Notes under the pieces: model-generated
What the model saw: only the letters and a program-made list of their open reading frames with translations
What the model was told of the DNA's origin: nothing
The model's database searches: none
Shown here: positions 1 to 8,433 of the stretch, one piece after another
How the letters are laid out: each line of letters starts with the position of its first letter
Position numbering within the stretch: the stretch's first letter is position 1
Program-made: the position numbers and the translations under genes
Source of the DNA: Duganella sp. Root1480D1
GTDB lineage: Bacteria > Pseudomonadota > Gammaproteobacteria > Burkholderiales > Burkholderiaceae_D
Length of the DNA stretch: 64,000 nt
Direction: 5' to 3'
Assembly: GCF_001427305.1 (NCBI RefSeq)
Contig: NZ_LMFZ01000012.1
Span: 310,001 to 374,000 of the forward strand

Positions 1-501
1 TGCCATCACCTGCACCACGCGCGGATCCTTGGCGCGCGCCATCTTTTCCACGCGCTCCAGCAGTTTCACCTTGGACGCCGCGTCCAGCGACACCAGCGGG
101 TCATGCGGCATGTACAGCGAACGGCCGCCGACCGGCGTCATGTTGCCGGCCACCTTGATCTTGCCGGCGCCCGCGCGCGCGATGGTGCGCGTTGCCGCGG
201 CCGCATCCAGCAGTGCCGATTCGGAAATCTCATCGGAATAGGAAAAGGCGGTCTTGTCGCCCGACACGGCGCGCACGCCGACGCCTTGGTCGATCGAGAA
301 GGAACCGGTCTTGACGATGCCTTCTTCCAGGCTCCAGCCCTCGTTCTTGGTGAACTGGAAGTACAGGTCGGCGTAGTCGACCTTATGGGTGAACATGCTG
401 CCCAGTGCTTTCAGCAGCTTGCTTTCATCCAGGCCAAAAGGCGTCAGCAAGATATCTTTCGCTGCGGCCATGGCGGACAGGTTAGGGTCGAATGGTTTCA
501 T
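1..501 (-). CDS. tldD: Metalloprotease TldD, N-terminal part (runs off the left edge)
   Basis: The visible 167 codons match the N-terminus of TldD, which with TldE (PmbA) forms a heterodimeric zinc protease that processes modified peptides and other unfolded substrates in the cytoplasm. The segments LYFQFTKNEGWSLEEGIVK and DQGVGVRAVSGDKTAFSYSD are typical of the TldD/PmbA N-terminal domain. The catalytic HExxxH region lies outside the window. The gene is the last of a minus-strand run yhdP - nitrilase - tldD, an arrangement common in Burkholderiales. The ATG is 38 bases after the nitrilase stop codon, so co-transcription is likely. Confidence 0.9.
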   Translation of the reverse strand, partial: MKPFDPNLSAMAAAKDILLTPFGLDESKLLKALGSMFTHKVDYADLYFQFTKNEGWSLEEGIVKTGSFSIDQGVGVRAVSGDKTAFSYSDEISESALLDAAAATRTIARAGAGKIKVAGNMTPVGGRSLYMPHDPLVSLDAASKVKLLERVEKMARAKDPRVVQVMA

Positions 502-539
502 ATGAGAAGAATTCTTTTAAATGTGCTCTTAGCCGAATT

Positions 540-1337
540 TTAGAGGATTCGGTGCTTCAGCGCTGGCAAGCTCTCGCGCACGCCCTTTACAAAGGCCGGG
601 TCCAGCTCACCGGTAACGACGCCCTCGCCTTCCGCCAGCACAGCCTTGACCTCGCCCCACGGGTCGATCAGCATCGAATGGCCCCAGGTACGGCGGCCGT
701 TGACATGCGTCCCGCCCTGCGCGGCAGCCAGCACATAACACTGGTTTTCGATGGCGCGGGCACGCAACAGGATTTCCCAGTGCGCCTTGCCGGTGGTGTA
801 GGTAAAGGCGGCCGGCACCACGATCAGGTCGAGCGGGCCCATGGCACGGTACAGTTCCGGGAAGCGCAAGTCGTAGCAGACCGACATGCCGACCTTGCCC
901 ACCGCGGTCTCGACCGTGCCGACAGTCTTGCCCGGCACGATGGTGCGCGCCTCGTCATAAGACTCGCTTCCTTTGGTGAAGCCAAACAGGTGGATCTTGT
1001 CGTAACGGCCAACATGCTTGCCCTGTGGATCGTAGACCAGCGTGGTATTGATGACACGTTCGGGATCGTCGGACGCCAGCGGCAGCGTGCCGCCCAGCAG
1101 CCAGATGCCATGCTCGCGCGCCATGGCCGACATGAAGTCCTGGATCGGCCCCTGGCCCAGCGCTTCCGCCTTGGCGACCTTGTCGCTATCGCTCATGCCC
1201 ATGATGGCCCAGTATTCCGGCAACAGCACCAGCCTGGCGCCCTGCGCGGCAGCTTCGCCGATCAGGCGGGTGGCGGTAGCGATATTCTGTTCCACCACCG
1301 GGGTGGAGACCATCTGGATCGCTGAGACTCTGGTCAT
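540..1337 (-). CDS. Carbon-nitrogen hydrolase (nitrilase superfamily, Nit1/Nit2-like)
   Basis: A 265-residue protein of the nitrilase superfamily. The three catalytic residues are recognisable: Glu in LVLLPEYW, Lys in RYDKIHLF, and Cys in VGMSVCYDLRFPELYR. Length and motifs fit the Nit1/Nit2 omega-amidase or deaminated-glutathione amidase branch, probably a metabolite-repair enzyme in the cytoplasm; the exact substrate cannot be read from sequence. I chose the ATG whose first four bases overlap the yhdP stop codon (ATGA), which implies translational coupling, over the start 17 codons upstream, which would lie inside yhdP. Confidence 0.88.
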   Translation of the reverse strand: MTRVSAIQMVSTPVVEQNIATATRLIGEAAAQGARLVLLPEYWAIMGMSDSDKVAKAEALGQGPIQDFMSAMAREHGIWLLGGTLPLASDDPERVINTTLVYDPQGKHVGRYDKIHLFGFTKGSESYDEARTIVPGKTVGTVETAVGKVGMSVCYDLRFPELYRAMGPLDLIVVPAAFTYTTGKAHWEILLRARAIENQCYVLAAAQGGTHVNGRRTWGHSMLIDPWGEVKAVLAEGEGVVTGELDPAFVKGVRESLPALKHRIL

Positions 1338-4300
1338 GGCGTTGCCTCCTTGGGATTCTCGATCTTGGTGATGACCGGCGCCTTCCACGGGCCGGTCACC
1401 TGCATCTGGTACGTCAGCGCCTTCATCACCGGCGCGCTGAGGAACAACTGCGCCAGGTAGCTGCCGAGGCCAATCACCGGGTTGACCGCCAGCGCATACA
1501 CCAGCGGCGCCGTACCCAGGTTGACCTGCGGGATCACCACCACGCGCAAATTGGTCGATTCGTTGGCAATGTCGGCCGTACCGTCCATCAGCACCGTGGC
1601 CTGCACCCCGTGCATCTTCAGGTTTTCGGTCTTCACGATGCCGTGGTTGATGGTGGCATTGGCCGTGATGCCGTCAAACTGCAAGCCTTCCGAGAACACA
1701 TCGTTGAAGTCCAGCTTGAGCAGGCGCGGCAAGGCTTGCAGGCTGAGCACGCCAAGCAGCTTGGCGGCGCCCGGGTCCTGCTTCAGGAACTGGCCCTTCT
1801 CGACGTTCAGCGCCAGCGTGCCGGACAGGCTGGGCAGGTCCATATGGTAGGGCAAGCCCTTCCACGCGATGTCGCCGCTCAGCTTGCCCTTGCCGTTGCG
1901 CAGCGTGTCCTTGAAGCCGAAACGCTCCAGCAGCTTGCCGGCGTCATGGATGTCCATATTGAAGTTGAGCGCCGTGTTGTGCTGGCCATCCTTGCTTTGC
2001 CAGCGGCCGGTGCCGTTCAATTCGCCGTCGGCATTGACCAGCGACAGCTTGCTGATGCGCCATTCGCGTGCCGAGGTGATCAGCGCGTTATAGGCATGCA
2101 GTTCCAGCTGGCCCAGCGGGCGGTTGAACCACTCCAGGCGCTGCACTTCGATATCCAGCGCCGGAATGGTCGGCGCATTGGTCGAGCTCTCCAGCAAATC
2201 CTTGACTGCCGCGGCCTGCGATTCCGGAATGATCAGCGACGACAGGCGCGCGGTCACCTTGCCCACGCCCTTGCCGGTCGGCGATTCGTTCCACGTCACG
2301 TAGCCGGCCGCCTGCTGCGAATCGATGCTGGCCTGCCACACGCCCTTGCTGTGGGTGACGCCGGCCACCACGTTATCGAGCTTGCGCTCGCCGACAATCA
2401 GTTCGGCTGCGCGGGCCGCCATGGTTTCCGGCACCACGTATTGCGAGATATCGGCGCCTTCGCTTGCCCCTGGCGCAGCGGCTTTGCTGTCATTGCCCGC
2501 GATCTCGCTCGCCAGGTCGATCCAGTCATCCACATTGAGCGACTTCAGGCTGGCGTTGATCATCATGCCGCTGTCCGGTTCCGGCGCCGGCAGATTGACG
2601 CCGATACCGCCATTGACCAGCTTCCACGGGCCCTTGTTGACGCGCATGCGGTGGTAGCGCGCGGCGTAGGCATTGCCCAGCGTAACGCGGATATCGTCGC
2701 GCGCCACGCCCTGTTCATTGGCACTGCCGCCGTTGAGCTGGAAGTGCAGCGGCATGCTGTCGAGCGCGGCTTTCTTCAGCGGCGCCGGGAAATCCAGGCT
2801 GGCACCCTGCATGCTCGAATCGATCGCCACCTCGTATTTGTGGTCCTTGGCCGTAATCAGCCCGTTGAACTTGGTACCGCCGCCCAGGTGGTTGGCCAGG
2901 CGCTGCACCGCAGCCGTCGGATATTGCCTGCGCAGCCCGTCCACTGTCGCCGTGCCTGCCAGGCGCACCTGGATGCTGCCATCCTTCTGGCTGCCGCCGG
3001 TCACCGACAGCGGGCCGCCCAGCAAGGTGCCGGCCAGGTTGTTCAGGTTGACGCCCTTCTCATCGAATTCGATCTTGCCGGTGGTGCCGGCGACGGACGG
3101 CATGTCATGCCACAGCATCACGTCGTTGCCTTGCAATTGCAGGGCACCCAGCACCTTGGCATCGATGATGTGCGACAGCGGCAGGTGCAGGTTGAGCGCC
3201 AGCCTGGCGTTGCCGCTGGCCGTGGTTTCGTCGGTGAAGTGGCCGATCCACTCCAGTACCGGGCTGGCGGTCACGTACTTGAGGAAGTCCTGCATGGGAC
3301 CGGCGGCGCTGCCGTCGATATCGAGCATGCTGTCGTGGCTGCTGAGGTCGGGAATCACGGCCTTCACATTGCTCAGGGCCACACCCAGGGTGCGCGCGGT
3401 TTCCGCCTTGATTTCCATGCGCGCGCGGTCGAACACGATGCTGCCGCGGATCTTTTCAGCCAGCGGCCAGACCGGGGTCTTGCCGTCCTTGGCGAAATAG
3501 CCGGGTTCGTAATTGAGGCGCCCATCCGCGATGCGGCCGGCCACGCGGAATTCGCCCTTGGCCTTGTCCGGCGAGCCGTCCTTGAACGGGAAGTACGACA
3601 GGTCGCCGCGCAGGCGCAGTGAGGTTTCGCGCAGCATGCCGTCTTCCAGTGCGCCCACCAGCCAGTGGCGGGTGTGTTCCGGCGTCTGCTTCGGCAGGTA
3701 GCGGCCGATGCGGTTGATGGTGAAGTCGTCGATGCTGCCGCTGAAATCGGATACGCCGGGCCCCTTGGCGCCGGGGCCGCGCGGCAGCGTGTGGCTGCCG
3801 GCCAGCTTCAGCTTCATGCCATCCTGCACCAGGTCCAGGCCATCCAGTTTGACGGCAAGCTGCCTGGCGTCCGCCAGCGACCAGCTTGCGTTCAGCTTGA
3901 ACTGCTCGAAAGCCATCGGTTCATCGTCGAACCAGGCGGGCATGGCCAGCGTGAAGCCGGGCGCGTCGAGGGCTACGCTGCCGCCCTGCTCGCCGGCTTC
4001 CACATGGCCGCTCAACTTTTCGAAGCCGGGAATGTTCGGCAGCGCCGGCATCGGCAGCGCCTTGGCCGAGCGCGACACCGCGGGGCGTGCCGCCAGCGCT
4101 TCCATGCCCAGCGCGTCGAGGTCGGCCGTCAGCTTGTATTCCCTGGGGGCCGACAGCGGGCCGCGCCAACCTGCCACCAGGTTGCGCACGCGGCCGCGCG
4201 GCGCAGCTTCTGCCAGCAGGTCGCGCTGCGCCTGCGGCAGCGGCAGCCGGGTGGCCAGCTCGGACAGGATCTTCAAGTCCAGCGCGGCAGCCTTCACTTC

Positions 4301-5482
4301 GGTCCAGCTTGGCTGGTTGGCGGCCGTCACATGGCGTGCCGAGGCGGTGGTCGGGGCCAGTTCCACGCCGTCGCGCGTGCGCAGCGTCACATCCTTCAAT
4401 TCCAGCGTGCGCGTGATGGCCGCCGGGGTGCCCGCGGTGGCCACCAGGGTAGCGGCCCGTTCTTCGCCGGCCGTCACGCGGCCGCGCAGCGCCGCCACGT
4501 CCAGTTGCGGCAAGTCCTTGCCGAGGGTGGCCACCACATTGTCCAGTGCCACGTCGGCAGTGATGGCCGCCGGGCGTGCACTATCAATGCTCAGCCAGGC
4601 GCGCACGCCGCCGCTGGCCGACTGCACCTCAAGCTTGCCCGGCAGGTAGGGCTTCCAGCCTGCCAGGTCGGCGCGGCGCAGTTCGGCGTACAGCTCGCCC
4701 TTCCACAACTTGACGTCGGAAATACGGGAAAACGGCTGGTGGCTGAAATCGGCGCGCACATCGAGCGGCGCGGCCATCGTGGCCGGCGGCGTGGCCTTGA
4801 AGGCAAACTGGTGGCGGCGCCACTTGTTCAGCATCAGGGCGGTGACATTGTCAAGCTGCAGCGGCGGGCTGCCGCGCTGCAAATCGGTCCAGGTGATGCG
4901 GCCATCGCGCACCACCAATTCGCGTTGCGACAGCAGCCAGTCGGCGCTCTTGCCATCGCCCTTCTTTTCCAGGTCGATGTAGATGCCGGCGGCATACAGC
5001 TTGCCATCGGCCTCGCGCCGCACATCGACTTCGGGACGGTGGAATTCCAGCGATTCAAAGCGCAAGCCGCCGGCCGGCACGCTCCACCAGGACAGCGTGG
5101 CCGACACGCTGGGCAGGTGCAGTGCCTGCTGGCCGCGCGCGTCGCGCATGACCACGTCGCCCAGGATCAGCTGCGGACGCAAGCCTTTCCAGGAGGCGTA
5201 GACGCGGTCGATGACGACCGGGTTGCCGACCGCCCGGCTGGCCAGGCTTTCGATATCGGATTTGTAATGGTCGATATTCGGCAACACCACCCAGCGCAAG
5301 GCCAGGAACAGGATCGTGAAGCCGAAGTACAGCAGCAGCGCCAGCTTGACGGTGAAGCCGAGGAGATGGTGGGTGGCCAGGTTCCAGAAGCGATAGGCGG
5401 CCTGCAATCGATGCCAGCGCTCCTTGAGCGGGGCCTCGACTGCCTCGATTTGCTCTACCAGGTTGTCCTTCAATACGCTCAA
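1334..5482 (-). CDS. yhdP: YhdP-family AsmA-like envelope protein
   Basis: A 1382-residue protein with one N-terminal transmembrane segment (about residues 42-68) and a very long periplasmic part of beta-rich AsmA/DUF3971-type sequence. Length and composition match YhdP, one of the bridge-like AsmA proteins thought to carry phospholipids between inner and outer membrane. The C-terminus, with repeated statements such as LQFDGITANATINHGIVKT, is typical of the AsmA-like C-terminal domain. It heads the yhdP - nitrilase - tldD run and is divergent from glnE, with about 100 bases between the two starts. Confidence 0.92.
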   Translation of the reverse strand: MSVLKDNLVEQIEAVEAPLKERWHRLQAAYRFWNLATHHLLGFTVKLALLLYFGFTILFLALRWVVLPNIDHYKSDIESLASRAVGNPVVIDRVYASWKGLRPQLILGDVVMRDARGQQALHLPSVSATLSWWSVPAGGLRFESLEFHRPEVDVRREADGKLYAAGIYIDLEKKGDGKSADWLLSQRELVVRDGRITWTDLQRGSPPLQLDNVTALMLNKWRRHQFAFKATPPATMAAPLDVRADFSHQPFSRISDVKLWKGELYAELRRADLAGWKPYLPGKLEVQSASGGVRAWLSIDSARPAAITADVALDNVVATLGKDLPQLDVAALRGRVTAGEERAATLVATAGTPAAITRTLELKDVTLRTRDGVELAPTTASARHVTAANQPSWTEVKAAALDLKILSELATRLPLPQAQRDLLAEAAPRGRVRNLVAGWRGPLSAPREYKLTADLDALGMEALAARPAVSRSAKALPMPALPNIPGFEKLSGHVEAGEQGGSVALDAPGFTLAMPAWFDDEPMAFEQFKLNASWSLADARQLAVKLDGLDLVQDGMKLKLAGSHTLPRGPGAKGPGVSDFSGSIDDFTINRIGRYLPKQTPEHTRHWLVGALEDGMLRETSLRLRGDLSYFPFKDGSPDKAKGEFRVAGRIADGRLNYEPGYFAKDGKTPVWPLAEKIRGSIVFDRARMEIKAETARTLGVALSNVKAVIPDLSSHDSMLDIDGSAAGPMQDFLKYVTASPVLEWIGHFTDETTASGNARLALNLHLPLSHIIDAKVLGALQLQGNDVMLWHDMPSVAGTTGKIEFDEKGVNLNNLAGTLLGGPLSVTGGSQKDGSIQVRLAGTATVDGLRRQYPTAAVQRLANHLGGGTKFNGLITAKDHKYEVAIDSSMQGASLDFPAPLKKAALDSMPLHFQLNGGSANEQGVARDDIRVTLGNAYAARYHRMRVNKGPWKLVNGGIGVNLPAPEPDSGMMINASLKSLNVDDWIDLASEIAGNDSKAAAPGASEGADISQYVVPETMAARAAELIVGERKLDNVVAGVTHSKGVWQASIDSQQAAGYVTWNESPTGKGVGKVTARLSSLIIPESQAAAVKDLLESSTNAPTIPALDIEVQRLEWFNRPLGQLELHAYNALITSAREWRISKLSLVNADGELNGTGRWQSKDGQHNTALNFNMDIHDAGKLLERFGFKDTLRNGKGKLSGDIAWKGLPYHMDLPSLSGTLALNVEKGQFLKQDPGAAKLLGVLSLQALPRLLKLDFNDVFSEGLQFDGITANATINHGIVKTENLKMHGVQATVLMDGTADIANESTNLRVVVIPQVNLGTAPLVYALAVNPVIGLGSYLAQLFLSAPVMKALTYQMQVTGPWKAPVITKIENPKEATP

Positions 5483-5583
5483 GCCAGGCCCTTATCAATA
5501 CAGCATTTTACCGCACCGCCCCGTTAAACTATGTTCCAATAGGCACGGTTTTTCAGGCTTTTTACACTCTCTAACATCTGTCA

Positions 5584-8313
5584 ATGAGCACTTCCGCACT
5601 CGTTTCCGCATCCCGCTTTTACCAGCGCTGGCTGGCCGCCGATCCTTCCCGCCAAGCCAAAATAGATGCTTTAGCGCAATTATCGCTTGCCTCGCTCAAC
5701 TTTGCCGATGTTTTGGCAAGCGAGCAGGGCGAGCTGCCGCTGGCGCGCGGCATGCGCCGCCTGCGCAACCTGGTGCTGGCCACCCTGATCCGGCGCGACC
5801 TGGAAGGCAAGGCCGACCTGGACGAAGTGGTGAGCACCATGACCCGGCTGGCCGACTTCGTGATCCAGCGCCACCTTGCCGAGCTCGATGCGGCCATGCG
5901 GGCAGCCCACGGGGTGCCGATCGGCGCCGAATCGGGCGCCGAGCAGCAAATGATGGTGCTGTCGATGGGCAAAGGCGGCGGCGGCGAACTGAACGTGTCT
6001 TCCGACATCGACCTGATCTTCGTCTATCCGGAAGACGGCGAAACCGCGGCGGAGCCCGGCCAGCGCCAGCTCTCCAACCACGAATACTTTGTACGCCTGG
6101 GCAAGCAGCTGATTGCCGCCATTGCCGAAATCACGGAAGACGGCTTTACCTTCCGCGTCGACATGGCGCTGCGCCCGAACGGCGCCTCCGGCCCGCTGGC
6201 AGCCAGCCTGGGCATGGTGGAGAACTACCTGATCGTGCAGGGCCGCGAATGGGAGCGCTATGCCTGGGTCAAGGCGCGCGCCGTGACCGGCCGCCAGGAA
6301 GATATTGCGGCACTGGACGCCATCGTGCGCCCGTTCTGCTTCCGCCGCTACCTCGATTTCGGCGTGATCGACGCCATCCGCTCCATGCACGCCCAGATCC
6401 GCGCCGAAGTGGCGCGCCAGGAAAGGCTGCACCCGGAGCGCAGCCACAACGTCAAGCTGGGCCGCGGCGGCATCCGCGAAATCGAATTCCTGGCCCAGGT
6501 CTTCCAGCTCATCCGCGGCGGCCGCGATCCCGAGCTGCGCGGCCGCTCCACGCGCGGTACCCTGCGCCAGTTGCCGGAAAAAGGCTTGCTGGGCGCCGAC
6601 GTGGTGGCACGCCTGATGGATGCCTACACCTTCCTGCGCAACCTGGAACACCGCCTGCAATACATCGACGATGCCCAGACCCACACCCTGCCTCCCAACG
6701 AAGCCGACCGCCTGGCCGTGGCGCAGATGATGGGCTTGCCCGACGCAGCCACCATGCTGTCCGAAATGGACGCCCACCGCCAGTACGTGGCGGAGCAATT
6801 CGACGCCATCTTCGCCGATAAGAGTGGCAACGGCAGCGAAGATGTCGACCCGGCCACCAGCAACGAATGCGCCGACCCCGACAACCGCGAAGCCATCGAA
6901 GCCCGCTTCACCAGCCTCGGCTACGAAGACCCGGCCGCCGCCGCCCAGCGCCTGATTGCCACCTGGCAGGCGCCCAAGCTGGCCAGCCTGCCCGACGCCA
7001 GCCGCCAGCGCCTGGTGGCCCTGGTCAATGCCGCCCTGCCCCAGATCGCCCGCGCCGCCGAACGCAATAGCGCCGGCAGCAAGCTTGGTACGCTGGGCCG
7101 CCTGCTCGACTTCCTGGAAGCGATCTCGCGCCGCTCGTCCTACCTGTCGCTGCTGACCGAATACCCGCACACGCTGGAGCGCGTGATCACCATGATGCAC
7201 GCCAGCGGCTGGGCCGCCAAATTCCTGACCCAGCACCCGATCCTGCTGGACGAATTGCTGGACGACCGCATCCTCAGCGCGACCTTCGACCCGGCTGCTG
7301 CCGCTGCCGAGCTGGAGCGCCAGCTGGCCACCGCCCCCGGCGATACCGAACGCCAGCTAGATATCCTGCGCGAAGTGCATCACGCCCAGCTATTCCACCT
7401 GCTGGCGCAAGACCTGGCCGGTTCGCTGACGGTGGAAAAGCTGGCCGACCACCTGTCCGCCCTGGCCGACGTGATCGTGGCCGCCGTGGTGAAAGCCGCC
7501 TGGCAGACTGTCGCCAAGCGCCACCTGGAAGTGCCCAAATTCGCCGTCATCGCGTATGGCAAGCTGGGCGGCAAGGAACTGGGCTATGTCTCCGACCTCG
7601 ACGTGATCTTCCTGTTCGATGATGAAGACCAGGATGCGCCGGGCCTGTATGCCAAGCTGGCGCAGCGCTTCATTACCTGGATGACGTCGCACACCCCGGC
7701 CGGCATCCTGTTCGACATCGACACTGCCCTGCGCCCGGACGGCGCCAGCGGCATGCTGGTATCCAGCGTCGGCTCGTTTGAAAAATACCAGCAGGGCTCG
7801 GCCTGGCTGTGGGAACACCAGGCCCTGACCCGCGCCCGTTTCTGCGCCGGCGATGCGGCCATCGGCCAGCGTTTCGAGCAGATCCGCTGCCAGGTGCTGC
7901 GCCAGGAGCGGCCGGATGTCGCCGCGTTGAAACAGGAAGTGCTGGCCATGCGCCAGAAGATGCGCGATGCCCGCCCCAAGCGCAGCGAGCAGTTCGACCT
8001 CAAGCAGGATCAAGGCGGCATGATCGATATCGAATTCATCGTGCAATACCTGGTGCTGCAATACGCAGCAAAATACCCCGAATTGACCGGCAATATCGGC
8101 AATATCGCCCTGTTGCACCTGGCTGGCCAGCTGGGGCTGATCGACGCCGCGCTGGCCGGCACGGTAGCCGACGCCTACCGCGACATGCGCAGGTGGCAGC
8201 ACCAGCTGCGCCTGCAAGGCCAGGACCAGTCACGGGTGGCACCGGACAAAGCGGCAGCGCACGCTGAAAATGTGCGTAAGCTGTGGGAATGTATCTTCTA
8301 CACCACGCAATGA
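5584..8313 (+). CDS. glnE: Bifunctional glutamine synthetase adenylyltransferase/adenylyl-removing enzyme
   Basis: A 909-residue GlnE. It contains two homologous nucleotidyltransferase domains. The first has GGGGELNVSSDIDLIFVYP near residue 131 and the second GKLGGKELGYVSDLDVIFLF near residue 660, each with the metal-binding D-x-D. Helical GlnE linker domains follow each one. The N-terminal half removes AMP from glutamine synthetase and the C-terminal half adds it, under PII control. Its target glnA is at 33.2-34.6 kb here and keeps the tyrosine that is adenylylated. The gene stands alone, divergent from yhdP. Confidence 0.96.
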   Translation: MSTSALVSASRFYQRWLAADPSRQAKIDALAQLSLASLNFADVLASEQGELPLARGMRRLRNLVLATLIRRDLEGKADLDEVVSTMTRLADFVIQRHLAELDAAMRAAHGVPIGAESGAEQQMMVLSMGKGGGGELNVSSDIDLIFVYPEDGETAAEPGQRQLSNHEYFVRLGKQLIAAIAEITEDGFTFRVDMALRPNGASGPLAASLGMVENYLIVQGREWERYAWVKARAVTGRQEDIAALDAIVRPFCFRRYLDFGVIDAIRSMHAQIRAEVARQERLHPERSHNVKLGRGGIREIEFLAQVFQLIRGGRDPELRGRSTRGTLRQLPEKGLLGADVVARLMDAYTFLRNLEHRLQYIDDAQTHTLPPNEADRLAVAQMMGLPDAATMLSEMDAHRQYVAEQFDAIFADKSGNGSEDVDPATSNECADPDNREAIEARFTSLGYEDPAAAAQRLIATWQAPKLASLPDASRQRLVALVNAALPQIARAAERNSAGSKLGTLGRLLDFLEAISRRSSYLSLLTEYPHTLERVITMMHASGWAAKFLTQHPILLDELLDDRILSATFDPAAAAAELERQLATAPGDTERQLDILREVHHAQLFHLLAQDLAGSLTVEKLADHLSALADVIVAAVVKAAWQTVAKRHLEVPKFAVIAYGKLGGKELGYVSDLDVIFLFDDEDQDAPGLYAKLAQRFITWMTSHTPAGILFDIDTALRPDGASGMLVSSVGSFEKYQQGSAWLWEHQALTRARFCAGDAAIGQRFEQIRCQVLRQERPDVAALKQEVLAMRQKMRDARPKRSEQFDLKQDQGGMIDIEFIVQYLVLQYAAKYPELTGNIGNIALLHLAGQLGLIDAALAGTVADAYRDMRRWQHQLRLQGQDQSRVAPDKAAAHAENVRKLWECIFYTTQ

Positions 8314-8329
8314 GCACCGATCCCGGTGC
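8314..8329 (+). terminator. Weak hairpin after glnE
   Basis: GCACCG, a four-base loop, and CGGTGC start immediately after the glnE stop codon. There is no U tract, so termination would be weak or Rho-assisted. Confidence 0.3.
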
Positions 8330-8433
8330 ATTTCCACCAAAGTTATTGAGTTTATAACGTCCGCTTCCTAGATTGAACGTGCGGCCATGCGACAAATTCA
8401 TGGCCTTTGTGCGACATCTATGGGAGAACAATA

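Noticed and set aside
1610..5527. Long plus-strand open frames opposite yhdP (up to 670 codons)
   Set aside because: Antisense shadows of a G+C-rich gene; composition is His/Gln/Arg/Gly-rich and no family is recognisable.
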